Shown: piece after piece, positions 25,989-35,074 of the stretch | How positions within the stretch are numbered: position 1 is the stretch's first letter | Layout: every line of letters starts with the position of its first letter | Assembly: GCA_039180875.1 (NCBI GenBank) | Contig: JBCDCY010000006.1 | Location: forward strand, 1 to 64,000 | Source of the DNA: JBCDCY01 sp039180875 | Lineage (GTDB): Bacteria; Pseudomonadota; Alphaproteobacteria; Rhodobacterales; Rhodobacteraceae | Reading direction: 5' to 3' | DNA length: 64,000 bases | The notes under the pieces: model-generated | Told to the model about the DNA's origin: nothing | What the model saw: only the letters and a program-made list of their open reading frames with translations | Databases searched by the model: none | Position numbers and translations under genes: made by a program

Positions 25989-26744
25989 ATGGCAACGCGG
26001 GACGATCGGGCGGCCTTCGCCGCGCACCAGCGGGCCCAAAGCGTGGCGCTCGGCCAGGATGAGGGCGCGTTTTCCCGAAGCCTCGAGACCCTGCTGGATC
26101 TGGACCGCTACGACTATTCCTACCTCTGGAACTGGATGGGCGTGCCGATCATTCAGATGCCGGCCGACGTGATGGCGACGCAGGAGGTGGTCTGGGCCAC
26201 CCGCCCGGACGTGATCATCGAGACCGGCGTCGCCCGCGGCGGCTCCGTCCTGTTCCTCGCCGGATTGATGCAGATGATGGGCCTCGACGGCCGGGTGATC
26301 GGCGTCGACATCGACATCCGCGCCCACAACCGCGCAACGATCGAGGCCCATCCGATGGCCCAGCGCGTCCATCTGATCGAGGGCGGCTCGGTGGACGAGG
26401 GCACCCTAGCGGCAGTCCGCGCCCAAATCCCCGAAGGCGCCCGCGTCATGGCGATCCTCGACAGCGACCACAGCCGCGACCACGTCCTCGCCGAATGCCG
26501 TGCCTATGGCGCGCTGGTGACGGAGGACTGCTATCTGATCGTCGCCGATACCCTGGCCGGGCATGTGACGGCCGAGACGGCGCCGAAGCGCCGCTCCAAG
26601 CTCTGGTATGCCGGCGACGAGCCGTTGTCGGCCCGGGACGACTACCTGGCCGAGACCGATCGCTTCGTGGTGGACGAGGAGATCAACGGCAAGCTCGTCC
26701 TCTCCTCCTCCCCTGGCGGCTATCTGCGCTGCGTCGCGGCGTGA
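25989..26744 (+). CDS. CmcI/cephalosporin hydroxylase family methyltransferase
   Basis: The 251-aa protein matches the family annotated as cephalosporin hydroxylase, whose members are SAM-dependent O-methyltransferases, including rhamnosyl methyltransferases. Motif I-like sequence is DVIIETGVARGGSVLFLAGL, followed by IGVDIDIR and AILDSDHSRDHV, the conserved Asp/His site of the family. It is soluble. It opens a plus-strand set of five tightly coupled genes, which points to sugar methylation in a surface glycan. Confidence 0.83.
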   Translation: MATRDDRAAFAAHQRAQSVALGQDEGAFSRSLETLLDLDRYDYSYLWNWMGVPIIQMPADVMATQEVVWATRPDVIIETGVARGGSVLFLAGLMQMMGLDGRVIGVDIDIRAHNRATIEAHPMAQRVHLIEGGSVDEGTLAAVRAQIPEGARVMAILDSDHSRDHVLAECRAYGALVTEDCYLIVADTLAGHVTAETAPKRRSKLWYAGDEPLSARDDYLAETDRFVVDEEINGKLVLSSSPGGYLRCVAA

Positions 26745-27241
26745 GCGTGCGGCTCCGCCCCATCGAGGAGCGGGATCTACCGATGTTGCGCGCACTGCGG
26801 GTCGACCGGGCCTTGCAGGATCAGCTCATGGCCTATCCGCAGGCTGCCGAGGCCGATGATGCGTTCGAGGCATGGCTCGCCCGACGGCAGGCGGAGGGGG
26901 CGCTCTACGTGATTGCCGAGGATCAGGCGGCGCTCGGCTTCGTTCAGCTTCACGCGGTCCACCGGAAGGGTGCCCACGGCTGGTTGGCCCTGGCCCTGGC
27001 GCCGGCGGCGCGTGGGCAGGGCCATGGTGCTGCCGCGCTCGCAGCGTTGGAGGAGGAGGCGCGAGGGACTCACGGCCTCCGCAAGCTGCTGCTCCAAGTC
27101 CGATCCGATAACGCGTCAGCCCGCGCGCTCTACGCCCGCATGGGGTATCGTGAGGTCGGGCTAATGCAGGGGCACTACCGGGCGCTCGACGGCACCTGGG
27201 TCGATGTCGCCATCATGGAAAAGCAGCTGACCGGCCCATGA
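26741..27241 (+). CDS. GNAT family N-acetyltransferase
   Basis: The 166-aa protein begins VSVRLRPIEERDLPMLRALR and contains the acetyl-CoA binding segment LALAPAARGQGHGAAALAAL and the C-terminal NASARALYARMGYREVG, both typical of GNAT enzymes. The GTG at 26741 overlaps the previous stop (GTGA); another GTG two codons later is possible. The upstream part of the frame is antisense-like filler within the methyltransferase. It is probably an amino-sugar N-acetyltransferase that completes the work of the aminotransferase; that role is inferred from context. Confidence 0.85.
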   Translation: MSVRLRPIEERDLPMLRALRVDRALQDQLMAYPQAAEADDAFEAWLARRQAEGALYVIAEDQAALGFVQLHAVHRKGAHGWLALALAPAARGQGHGAAALAALEEEARGTHGLRKLLLQVRSDNASARALYARMGYREVGLMQGHYRALDGTWVDVAIMEKQLTGP

Positions 27242-27960
27242 CCACCGTGGTCATCTCTCAACCGATGTATTTCCCCTGGCCGGGCTTTCTCGCCCAGATG
27301 GCTCTTGCAGACGTCTTCATCTGGCTCGACGACGCCCAGTTCTCCAAGGGCTCCTTCACCAACCGGGTACAGGTGCGCATTGGCGACGCGGTGAAGTGGA
27401 TGACTGTGCCGCTGGCGGGCAAGGGCAGTCATCAGATCATCAACGACCTGGAGCCCGCCACGCCGGGTTGGTCGGCCACCCACCGGGATCTCCTGCGCGG
27501 CGCTCTTCAAGGCCGGCCGCGGCTCGAGGCGGCGCTGGCCTGCTTCGATGGCGCGATTGCGGGGGAAGAGGGGGCGCTCTCCGATCTCTTGATCCGCTCG
27601 GCCGAGGGCTTGGCTGAGGTCCTAGGTATCCAGCCGAGCCGCATCCTCAAAAGCAGCGCAATGAACGTCGCCGGAAGCGGTTCGGCGCGCGTGCTGGCCC
27701 TGGTCCGGGCCGTTAGCGGCACACGCTACGTGACAGGGCACGGCGCGGCCGGCTATCTCGACCACGAGCGGTTCGAGGCAGCGGGCGTGGAGGTAGCCTA
27801 CATGGACTATCAGGTGCGGCCCTGGGACCAGGGTGACATCCCGTTCTCGCCCTATGTCACCGCCCTCGACCTGCTGTCGGCTTTACCCGGCGCCGAGGCA
27901 CGTCCCTGCCTCAATCCCGTGACCCGACCCTGGCGGGCGCATCTGGAAGCGACACGATGA
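27238..27960 (+). CDS. WbqC family protein
   Basis: The 240-aa protein matches the WbqC-like family found in O-antigen and sugar clusters. Typical features are the N-terminal TVVISQPMYFPWPGFLAQM, then DVFIWLDDAQFSKGSFTNR and KWMTVPLAGKG. The biochemical role of WbqC is not established; it has been linked to modified sugars in polysaccharide clusters. The start overlaps the GNAT stop by 4 nt and the stop overlaps the PhyH start by 4 nt, indicating one operon. Confidence 0.85.
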   Translation: MTTVVISQPMYFPWPGFLAQMALADVFIWLDDAQFSKGSFTNRVQVRIGDAVKWMTVPLAGKGSHQIINDLEPATPGWSATHRDLLRGALQGRPRLEAALACFDGAIAGEEGALSDLLIRSAEGLAEVLGIQPSRILKSSAMNVAGSGSARVLALVRAVSGTRYVTGHGAAGYLDHERFEAAGVEVAYMDYQVRPWDQGDIPFSPYVTALDLLSALPGAEARPCLNPVTRPWRAHLEATR

Positions 27961-28793
27961 TGCTCGACCGAGAGGTGTTGGAGCACTTCTGTGCCAAGGG
28001 ATACGCGGTCCTGCCCGGGTTCTACGACGCAGCGACCCAGATCGCCCCGATCCACGAGGGCATCCGTTTCATCGTCGAGGCTCTGGCAGAGAAGTATGGC
28101 GTCACCGCATCTACCGGGACGGTGGAAGAAGCGCTCGGTCCCGGCCTCGTTGCCCTCGGCCAGGCGGACCGCCGCTATGTCAGCGAGGTCTATGACGCGG
28201 TGAAGCAGATCCCGGCGTTCATGGCCCTGGTCGCCGATCCGCGCAATGCGGCGATCTTTGAGGCCCTGCGTCCCGGAGCCCAGGCGGGCCTCGCCGCCGG
28301 CGGCTATGGCATCCGCATCGACCTGCCGGCAGAGGAGACGTTCCGCGCACTCTGGCATCAGGAATTCCCGGCCCAGCTTCGCAGCCCCGATGGCATCGTC
28401 TTTTGGTCGCCTTTGGTGGAGATCACGCCTGAGCTCGGCCCAGTGCAGATCTGCGAGGGCTCCCATGCAGAGGGGCTGGTGCCGGTGTATCAGGACGATG
28501 GCGGCGTCGGTAAGTCCGGGGCCTATGCGCTGCGCCTGACGGATGAGGAGGCGCGGCTCGCGCGATATGCCCATGTGGCTCCGCTCAGCCGACCCGGGGA
28601 TCTGATTCTGATGGATTTCATGACGCTGCACCAATCGGGCCGCAACGTCGCCTCCGTGCCGCGCTGGTCCATGCAATTTCGGTACTTCAACTTTGCCGAT
28701 CCGGTGGGTCGGCGCCTCTCCTGGAAAGGCTCCTTCGCAGCCGGCGTCGACTTCAGCGATGTGATGCCGGAGCTTGCGGCGAAGTCCCCCTGA
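27957..28793 (+). CDS. Phytanoyl-CoA dioxygenase (PhyH) family protein
   Basis: The 278-aa protein belongs to the PhyH family of Fe(II)/2-oxoglutarate oxygenases. The proximal metal motif appears as LWHQEFPAQL, that is His-x-Glu rather than the common His-x-Asp. The distal His is in LMDFMTLHQSGRN and the 2-oxoglutarate-binding Arg is probably in the following RWSMQFRYFN stretch. Position between WbqC and a methyltransferase suggests hydroxylation of a glycan precursor or a lipid-linked unit. Two ATGs (27957 and 27960) are possible starts. Confidence 0.8.
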   Translation: MMLDREVLEHFCAKGYAVLPGFYDAATQIAPIHEGIRFIVEALAEKYGVTASTGTVEEALGPGLVALGQADRRYVSEVYDAVKQIPAFMALVADPRNAAIFEALRPGAQAGLAAGGYGIRIDLPAEETFRALWHQEFPAQLRSPDGIVFWSPLVEITPELGPVQICEGSHAEGLVPVYQDDGGVGKSGAYALRLTDEEARLARYAHVAPLSRPGDLILMDFMTLHQSGRNVASVPRWSMQFRYFNFADPVGRRLSWKGSFAAGVDFSDVMPELAAKSP

Positions 28794-29920
28794 TGCGGCA
28801 CTGCCGAATCTGCGCCAGCCCGCTCGGCGATCCGGTGCTGGACATCGGGCCACCGGCGATGAGCTCGCTCTCCACCCCGCTCGATCTGCCGACGCAGGTG
28901 TTCGTCTGCCGGGCCTGCTCCCATGCCCAAGCGCCGGATCTGCCGGACCTCGCGCGGTTCTACGACCGCGAGTACCGGATCTCGCTGCAGTCGGAGGCGC
29001 ACGACCAGCTCTACGACATGACGCCGGACGGGCCGCTCTACCGGACGGAGCATCAAGCGCGCCTTGCCCTTGCGACCGCACCGCGGGAAGGGGCCCGGGT
29101 GCTCGACTTCGGCGCGGGCAAGGCGAAGACGTTGCAGCGGATGTGCGCGCTGCGCCCGGATCTCATCCCCCACGTCTTCGATGTCTCCCGCGACTATGTC
29201 GAGCATTGGCAGTCCTGGCTGCCGGCCGAGGCCTGCGCGACATACGAGGTGCCGGAGGCCTGGCACGGACGCTTCGACTTGATCACGGCGCATTTCGTGC
29301 TCGAGCATGTGGCCGATCCAGTCGCGCTCCTCAGCGGCTTGGAGCGGCTGCTGGCCAAGGACGGCAAGCTCTTCTTCCTGATCCCGAATGCCGCCAGCAA
29401 CTCGGGCGATCTGCTGGTCGTCGACCACATCAACCACTTCACGCTTCCGTCGATCGAGGCGGCGCTCGGCAAAGCGGGGCTCGTCGCGCTCGGGATCGAC
29501 GATACCGCCTTCCGCGGCGCGTGGACCGTCACGGCGGGCCGGGGCAGCGCCGCGCCGTCGGACGACGCGGCCGACATGGCGGCGACCACCGCATCGCTGG
29601 CCAGGGGTTGGGGCCGGATCCTCTCAACCATTGATGCCCTCGGCGCCGACGTCGATCCCGCGACGACCGCGATCTACGGAGCCGGCTTCTACGGCTCTCT
29701 CGTGGCAACGCGCTTGCCGTCTCCACCACGCTGCTTTCTGGACCGCAACCTCCACCTGCAAAGCACCGATCATCTCGGTGCCCAGATCCTGGCGCCCCAG
29801 GCGATCCCGGCGGAGGTCGAGACCCTCATCGTCGCTCTCAACCCGGCTATCGCGGCCGATGCGTTCGCGCCCAGCCCCGACTGGCTTCCGTCGAACGTCG
29901 CCCTGCGCTTCCTTGCCTAA
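28793..29920 (+). CDS. Class I SAM-dependent methyltransferase with N-terminal zinc-binding segment
   Basis: The 375-aa protein has an N-terminal CRICASPLG ... VFVCRACSHAQ (two CxxC pairs, probable zinc site), a SAM motif VLDFGAGKAKTLQRM and a C-terminal Rossmann-like half (AIYGAGFYGSLVA). This is the layout of sugar C-methyltransferase-like proteins, but the catalytic Tyr/His pattern is less clear than in the paralogue at 32066. The start overlaps the PhyH stop by one base. It is probably the last gene of the plus-strand group, as the GT2 gene faces it. Confidence 0.82.
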   Translation: MRHCRICASPLGDPVLDIGPPAMSSLSTPLDLPTQVFVCRACSHAQAPDLPDLARFYDREYRISLQSEAHDQLYDMTPDGPLYRTEHQARLALATAPREGARVLDFGAGKAKTLQRMCALRPDLIPHVFDVSRDYVEHWQSWLPAEACATYEVPEAWHGRFDLITAHFVLEHVADPVALLSGLERLLAKDGKLFFLIPNAASNSGDLLVVDHINHFTLPSIEAALGKAGLVALGIDDTAFRGAWTVTAGRGSAAPSDDAADMAATTASLARGWGRILSTIDALGADVDPATTAIYGAGFYGSLVATRLPSPPRCFLDRNLHLQSTDHLGAQILAPQAIPAEVETLIVALNPAIAADAFAPSPDWLPSNVALRFLA

Positions 29921-29923
29921 GGG

Positions 29924-31168
29924 CTAGCTCCGGCGTGCTGCCAAGTGCCGCTGCGCCGCGCGCAGAGCCCGCATCCAGTGGAGCGGACGGCGTAGCCCGC
30001 CCGTGGAGAGCGGCGCATATCCCCCGGACAGCAGATGGCCGACGACACCGGTTGCCTCGGCAATCGTCTGCGGAGCACCGTTGCCCGAGAGGCTGATCTG
30101 GGTGGCAGAGATCCTCGACGGTGACCGCCGGCTCGGAGCGCCACCCCCGGCCTCGTCGCTGCGGGGCTGAACTACTGGCCGGCTGCCGAGCAACGCCAGC
30201 GCAGCGTCGGCCGAACGCTCGACCTGGTCGCGGCCCATCCGCCCGAGCTCGCGCGTAACGCGCGCGCCCCAGCGGGCCTTGTCGATCCGATCCGGATCGA
30301 GGCCGTGGTCGCGGCAAACGCTGTCGACGGCATCGAGCAGATGCAGCTCGGCCGAGGGGATCTCCGCCCCGATCTTGCCGCGGATCGGATCGCTCTCGAC
30401 CTCGTCGATAAATCGCTGGTACTCCCCCGACGGCCCGGTCGATTGGGCCCGCCGCCCAGCCTCTCCGTTGGAGCGAGGCGAGGTTCCGCCGAGGCTGATG
30501 GGATGGCGTACGAAGGCCAACGGATCGTCGGTCAAGGCGAGGTTGGTGATGCTGGCGTAGACATCGGGGCTAATCCCCCCGAAGTAGACCCCATCGTTTC
30601 CAATTCGCGCCCGATCGATCAGTCGGCGGCTGACCAGGCCATGGTAGATATTGCCGCCCGCCCGATGGTTTCGGGCCGTGCCGGCGAGGAACTTGGCCAG
30701 GATCGTCTTAGGTGAGATCCAACGCACCGGGCCGAAGACACTTCGATACTTCAGCGTCAGATGCGCCTGGGTCGCATCGCCCTCGCCGGGCCACGTGTAA
30801 TTCGTGAGGCGCCAGTTGACGATATCGACGGGGCGCGCCGCCAGGATCTCGGAAAGCTGCCGCAGCCCGTCCGGCGCTAGGCCATCATCGTCGCCGAGGA
30901 AGAGGACGTAGTCGCCCTTTGCCAGGTCGAGCGCCCGCTCAAAGTTCATGCGCATCGACAGCCGCTTCGCCGCTCGCGAATAGCTGATGTCGAGGGGCGA
31001 GCACCGCACCACCTCCTCGGTCTCGTCGTCGCTCGCGTTGTCGGCGACGACGACCTGTGCCGGCGTGCCCAGCCGCCTCACCGCCTCGGCCACCGTCGCC
31101 AGGGTCGAAGCGAGGTAGACGGCACGCGACCGCGTCGGGATGACGATGCTGAACTGTGGTCCGGCCAT
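29924..31168 (-). CDS. Family 2 glycosyltransferase
   Basis: The 414-aa protein starts with the GT-A nucleotide-binding pattern FSIVIPTRSRAVYLASTL, followed by VVVADNASDDETEEVV and a DxD-like metal site VLFLGDDDGLAPDG. About 130 C-terminal residues are Arg/Ser/Gly-rich and of unclear fold. It faces the methyltransferase gene with 3 nt between stops. It probably adds a sugar to the glycan encoded by this cluster; donor and acceptor unknown. Confidence 0.88.
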   Translation of the reverse strand: MAGPQFSIVIPTRSRAVYLASTLATVAEAVRRLGTPAQVVVADNASDDETEEVVRCSPLDISYSRAAKRLSMRMNFERALDLAKGDYVLFLGDDDGLAPDGLRQLSEILAARPVDIVNWRLTNYTWPGEGDATQAHLTLKYRSVFGPVRWISPKTILAKFLAGTARNHRAGGNIYHGLVSRRLIDRARIGNDGVYFGGISPDVYASITNLALTDDPLAFVRHPISLGGTSPRSNGEAGRRAQSTGPSGEYQRFIDEVESDPIRGKIGAEIPSAELHLLDAVDSVCRDHGLDPDRIDKARWGARVTRELGRMGRDQVERSADAALALLGSRPVVQPRSDEAGGGAPSRRSPSRISATQISLSGNGAPQTIAEATGVVGHLLSGGYAPLSTGGLRRPLHWMRALRAAQRHLAARRS

Positions 31169-31252
31169 GGGCCCCCGTGGTCCGCGTGACTGCCCGCTTC
31201 TGTTCCCCAGACGATGCCGTTATGCAAGCCGGGTGGGCAGGGGAGGCTGCGG

Positions 31253-32023
31253 ATGAAGGTCGTCATTCTGGCAGGGGGCCTCGGAACGCGGATCGCCGAG
31301 GAGAGCCATCTGAGACCCAAGCCGATGATCGAGATCGGCGGGCGGCCGATCCTGTGGCACATCATGAAGATCTACGCCCATCACGGCCTCACCGATTTCG
31401 TCATCTGCTGCGGCTACAAGGCCTATGTCATAAAGGAGTACTTCGCCAACTACGTGCTGCACTCCTCCGACGTCACCATCGACACCGGCCGCGGCGAGAT
31501 CACCTATCATCAGACGGCGCGGGAGCCCTGGACGATCACCCTGGTCGACACCGGGCTCGAGACGATGACGGGCGGACGGCTGAAGCGGGTGGCCGACTAT
31601 CTGGGCGAGCGTTTCTGCCTCACCTACGGCGACGGTGTCGCCGATATCGACGTGAGCGCCACCATCGCCTTTCACGAGCGCCACGGCCGCCTCGCCACGG
31701 TGACGAGCGTGGTGCCCCCGGGGCGCTACGGCGCGCTGGAGCTCGGCACGGATGGGCGTGTCGCGCGCTTTGCCGAAAAGCCACCCGGCGACGGGGGCCC
31801 CATCAGCGGTGGCTTTTTCGTGCTCGACCGGGCCGTGATCGACCGCATCGAGGACGACACGACGGCGCTGGAGAGCACCCCGCTGATCAGCCTCGCCGAG
31901 GACGGCGAACTGATGGCCTGGCGCCATGACGGCTTCTGGCAGTCGATGGACACGCTCCGCGACCGCACCCAGCTTGAGGCGATCTGGGCGAGCGGTAAGG
32001 CGCCATGGAAGGTCTGGACATGA
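31253..32023 (+). CDS. rfbF: Glucose-1-phosphate cytidylyltransferase
   Basis: This enzyme forms CDP-glucose from CTP and glucose 1-phosphate, the entry to CDP-linked 6-deoxy and branched sugars. The 256-aa protein opens MKVVILAGGLGTRIAEESHLRPKP (given in parts: MKVVILAGGLGTRI, then LRPKPMIEIGG), has CLTYGDGVADID at the metal site and EKPPGDGGPISGGFFVL later, all RfbF-specific. ATG 31253 has GGGGAGG upstream; 13 extra residues from 31214 would not match the family start. Confidence 0.93.
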   Translation: MKVVILAGGLGTRIAEESHLRPKPMIEIGGRPILWHIMKIYAHHGLTDFVICCGYKAYVIKEYFANYVLHSSDVTIDTGRGEITYHQTAREPWTITLVDTGLETMTGGRLKRVADYLGERFCLTYGDGVADIDVSATIAFHERHGRLATVTSVVPPGRYGALELGTDGRVARFAEKPPGDGGPISGGFFVLDRAVIDRIEDDTTALESTPLISLAEDGELMAWRHDGFWQSMDTLRDRTQLEAIWASGKAPWKVWT

Positions 32024-32065
32024 GCGCCGATGTCTGCGCTGTGGGGCGGGCAGGGGCGCTGACCG

Positions 32066-33292
32066 ATGCCTAGCTGCCGCTTCTGCGCCGCGCCGCTCTC
32101 GTTCGAATTCGTCGATCTCGGCGCCACGCCGCTCGCCAACTCCTACCTGCCGATGACGGAGGAGGCCCGGGCGGCCGAGAAGTCCTTCCCCCTCCGCGTC
32201 ATGGTCTGCACCGAGTGCTGGCTGGTCCAGACGACGGAGACGGTACCGGCGGACGAGATCTTCGCCCCCGACTACGCCTATCTCTCCTCCTTCTCCTCCG
32301 GTTGGGTCGCCCATGCCCGCGCCTATGCCGAGGCGATGCAGGCGCGCTTCTCCCTCGGCCCGGGATCGAAGGTCGTCGAGATCGCCTCGAACGACGGCTA
32401 CCTGTTGCAATGGTTCGTGAAGGCCGGCATCCCGGTCCTTGGCGTGGAACCCGCCGCCCACGCCGCAACGCTCGCCGAGGAGAAGGGAGCGCCGACGCGG
32501 GTCGCCTTCTTCGGTGAGGCGACGGCGGAAGAGTTGCGGGCGGAGGGCCATGGCGCCGATCTGATGGCGGCCAACAACGTCCTCGCCCATGTGCCCGATA
32601 TCCGCGACTTCGCCCAGGGCTTCGCCGTGCTGCTGAAGCCGCAGGGGGTGGCGACGTTCGAGTTCCCCCACCTCGCCTGCCTGATCCGCGACTGCCAGTT
32701 CGACACGATCTACCATGAGCACTACTCCTACCTCTCCCTCGTCTTCGTGGAGCGCCTGTTCGGCGAGGTGGGGCTCGAGGTCTTCGACGTGGAGCGGCTG
32801 CCGACCCATGGCGGCTCTCTCCGCCTCTTTGTCGGCCATGCGGGAGCGCACACGCCGACCGTAGCCGTCGCCGATTTGCGGGCGGAGGAGGCGGCGATGG
32901 GCCTCGCCAGCCCCGCGCCCTACGCCCAGTTCGCGCCAAGGGTCGCGGCGTTGACGGGCGGCCTTCGCGACTTCATCCGGACAGCGCGCGACGCGGGCAA
33001 TACGGTCGCGGGCTATGGCGCCCCAGCCAAGGGCAACACCTTCCTCAACGTCGCCGGCCTCACCGCCGCCGACATCGCCTTCACCGTCGACCGGAACCCC
33101 GAGAAGCAGGGGATGTTGCTGCCCGGCAGCCACATTCCCGTCCATCCGCCGGAGCGCATTGCCGAAGCGCGGCCAGACTATCTGCTGATCCTGCCCTGGA
33201 ACATCGCCGACGAGGTGATGGCGCAGCAGGCGATCCTGCGCGATTGGGGCGGTCAGTTCGTGGTCGCGGCACCGGAGTTGCGGATCTTCTGA
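32066..33292 (+). CDS. NDP-hexose C-methyltransferase family protein
   Basis: The 408-aa protein has the three-part layout of TylCIII/NovU-type sugar C-methyltransferases. It has an N-terminal zinc region (CRFCAAPLSF ... VMVCTECWLVQ), a SAM domain (VVEIASNDGYLLQWF) with the catalytic YHEHYSYLSL segment, and a C-terminal Rossmann domain (VAGYGAPAKGNTFLN). These enzymes methylate C3 of a 4-keto-6-deoxy sugar. It follows the CDP-glucose synthase, so the product is probably a CDP-linked 3-C-methyl sugar. Its stop overlaps the epimerase start. Confidence 0.9.
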   Translation: MPSCRFCAAPLSFEFVDLGATPLANSYLPMTEEARAAEKSFPLRVMVCTECWLVQTTETVPADEIFAPDYAYLSSFSSGWVAHARAYAEAMQARFSLGPGSKVVEIASNDGYLLQWFVKAGIPVLGVEPAAHAATLAEEKGAPTRVAFFGEATAEELRAEGHGADLMAANNVLAHVPDIRDFAQGFAVLLKPQGVATFEFPHLACLIRDCQFDTIYHEHYSYLSLVFVERLFGEVGLEVFDVERLPTHGGSLRLFVGHAGAHTPTVAVADLRAEEAAMGLASPAPYAQFAPRVAALTGGLRDFIRTARDAGNTVAGYGAPAKGNTFLNVAGLTAADIAFTVDRNPEKQGMLLPGSHIPVHPPERIAEARPDYLLILPWNIADEVMAQQAILRDWGGQFVVAAPELRIF

Positions 33293-33825
33293 TGCAGTTT
33301 CGGCAGACCGATCTGCCGGGGGTGGTGCATATCGTGCCGGAGCCCCATGGCGATGCCCGGGGCGCGCTGGCGCGGCTCTATTGCCCCGAGGAGTTCGCCG
33401 AAGCAGGCCTCGGCGCCTTCACGCCCCTGCAAGTCAATCTCAGCCGGAACGCGGCGCGGCACACCCTCCGCGGGTTGCACTGGCAGGACCCGCCCGAGGA
33501 AGAGGCAAAGCTCGTCCATGTAGTGCGGGGCGCGATCTGGGACGTGGCGGTGGACCTGCGCCCCGACAGTGCGACCTACCGCCGTTGGGTGGCGCGGCGG
33601 CTCGATGCCGCAGGAATGGAGGCGCTCTTCATCCCCGAGGGATGCGCCCACGGCTTCCTGACGTTGGAGCCGGAAACCGACGTGCTCTACCACATGGGCC
33701 GGCTCTACGCCCCCGGCCATGGCCGTGGCGCGCGCTGGAACGATCCGGCATTCGCCATCGACTGGCCGGCGCCGCCCCAGGTCATCGACCCGCGCGACGC
33801 AAACTACCCCGACTTCCCAGGCTAG
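33292..33825 (+). CDS. rfbC: dTDP-4-dehydrorhamnose 3,5-epimerase-like (RmlC/RfbC family) protein
   Basis: The 177-aa cupin-fold protein has RmlC features: LRGLHWQDPPEEEAKLVHVV with the catalytic His, FIPEGCAHGFLTLEPET, and the C-terminal WNDPAFAIDWP. In this context it is more likely to act on a CDP- than a dTDP-linked 4-keto sugar, since the neighbours make CDP-glucose and a C-methyl branch. ATG 33292 overlaps the previous stop; the upstream frame from 33244 lies in the methyltransferase. Confidence 0.87.
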   Translation: MQFRQTDLPGVVHIVPEPHGDARGALARLYCPEEFAEAGLGAFTPLQVNLSRNAARHTLRGLHWQDPPEEEAKLVHVVRGAIWDVAVDLRPDSATYRRWVARRLDAAGMEALFIPEGCAHGFLTLEPETDVLYHMGRLYAPGHGRGARWNDPAFAIDWPAPPQVIDPRDANYPDFPG

Positions 33826-33844
33826 CGCCCCCGCGACCCGCACC

Positions 33845-33878
33845 GTCCCGGAAATCGGCCAAGCCGATTGTCCGGGAC
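33845..33878. terminator. Hairpin between convergent rfbC-like and M20 genes
   Basis: GTCCCGGAAATCGGC (33845-33859) pairs with GCCGATTGTCCGGGAC (33863-33878), leaving a 3-nt loop CAA and one bulged base. It sits midway between the two convergent stops and can serve as a two-way terminator. There is no T-run. Confidence 0.65.
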
Positions 33879-33901
33879 CTCTCCCTCGCCGCCACCGACC
33901 T

Positions 33902-35074
33902 TCAGGCCGACGGCATCGCGGTCTCCACCAGCGTCGCCCAGTAGGAGCAGCCGAACGGGATCGCCTCGTCGTTGAAGTCGTATTTCGGGTGATGCAGCCC
34001 CGCCGTGTCGCCGTTACCCATAAAGATGAAAGCACCGGGGCGGGCGTTCAGCATGAAGGAGAAGTCCTCGCCCCCCATCACCGGCGGCGTGTCGTCCTCC
34101 ACCTTGCCGTCGCCGACCACCGACTTGGCGACACCGGCGGCGAAGGCCGTCTCGGTCGCGCTGTTCACCGTTGTCGGGTAGTTGCGCTGGTAGTCGAGCA
34201 CCGCGCTCGCTCCATGGGCCCGGGCCGTCGCCTCGATGATCTCGCCCATGCGCCGCTCGGCTAGGTCGCGCATCTCTGGCGTCAACGTGCGCACCGTGCC
34301 CTTCAGATGCACGGTCTCGGGGATCACGTTGAAGGCGTCGCTCTCGGTCTGGAAGGAGGTGATGGAGACCACCACGGAATCGAGCGGATCGGCGTTGCGG
34401 CTGGCGATCTGCTGCAACGCCACGACGATCTGCGAGGCGGCCAGCGTAGTGTCGATACAGACCTGGGGCCGCGCCGCATGGCCGCCGAGGCCCGTGACCT
34501 CGATCGAGAAGAGATCGGCCGCCGCCAACAAGGGCCCGGGCCGGATCGCAAACTCTCCGAGCGCGCGGCCGGGGAAGTTGTGCATGCCGTAGACCTCTTG
34601 GACCTTGAAGCGGTCCATCATGCCGTCTTCGACCATCTCGCGGCCGCCGCCGCCGCCCTCCTCGGCCGGCTGGAAGATCACCACGGCGGTGCCGTCGAAA
34701 TTCCGGGTCTCGGCCAGATACTTCGCCGCACCGAGCAGCATGGCGGTGTGCCCGTCATGGCCGCAGGCGTGCATCTTGCCCTCGGTGGTCGAGGCATGGG
34801 GCACGCCCGTCGCCTCATAGATCGGCAGGGCGTCCATATCGGCGCGGAGGCCGATGGTGCGGCCCTGGGTGTCGCTCTTGCCGCGGATCACGCCGACGAC
34901 GCCGGTCCGCCCGATCCCCTCCACCACCTCGTCGCACCCGAACTCCCGCAGCTTCTCGGCCACGATGCCGGCGGTACGCTGAACATCAAACAGCAACTCG
35001 GGATGGGCATGGAAATCGCGTCGCCACTCGGTGATCTCGGCATGTAGATCGGCAAATCGGTTGATGAGCGGCAT
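33902..35074 (-). CDS. M20 family amidohydrolase (aminoacylase/hippurate hydrolase type)
   Basis: The 390-aa enzyme is a metal-dependent amidohydrolase of the M20D group. Metal-binding segments are HACGHDGHTAMLLGAA, FQPAEEGGGG and near the C-terminus VMGGEDFSFM; the N-terminus has WRRDFHAHPELLFD. Such enzymes hydrolyse N-acyl amino acids, hippurate or related amides in the cytoplasm. It is divergent from a peptide-type ABC binding protein gene, which might deliver its substrate; this link is inferred. Confidence 0.92.
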   Translation of the reverse strand: MPLINRFADLHAEITEWRRDFHAHPELLFDVQRTAGIVAEKLREFGCDEVVEGIGRTGVVGVIRGKSDTQGRTIGLRADMDALPIYEATGVPHASTTEGKMHACGHDGHTAMLLGAAKYLAETRNFDGTAVVIFQPAEEGGGGGREMVEDGMMDRFKVQEVYGMHNFPGRALGEFAIRPGPLLAAADLFSIEVTGLGGHAARPQVCIDTTLAASQIVVALQQIASRNADPLDSVVVSITSFQTESDAFNVIPETVHLKGTVRTLTPEMRDLAERRMGEIIEATARAHGASAVLDYQRNYPTTVNSATETAFAAGVAKSVVGDGKVEDDTPPVMGGEDFSFMLNARPGAFIFMGNGDTAGLHHPKYDFNDEAIPFGCSYWATLVETAMPSA

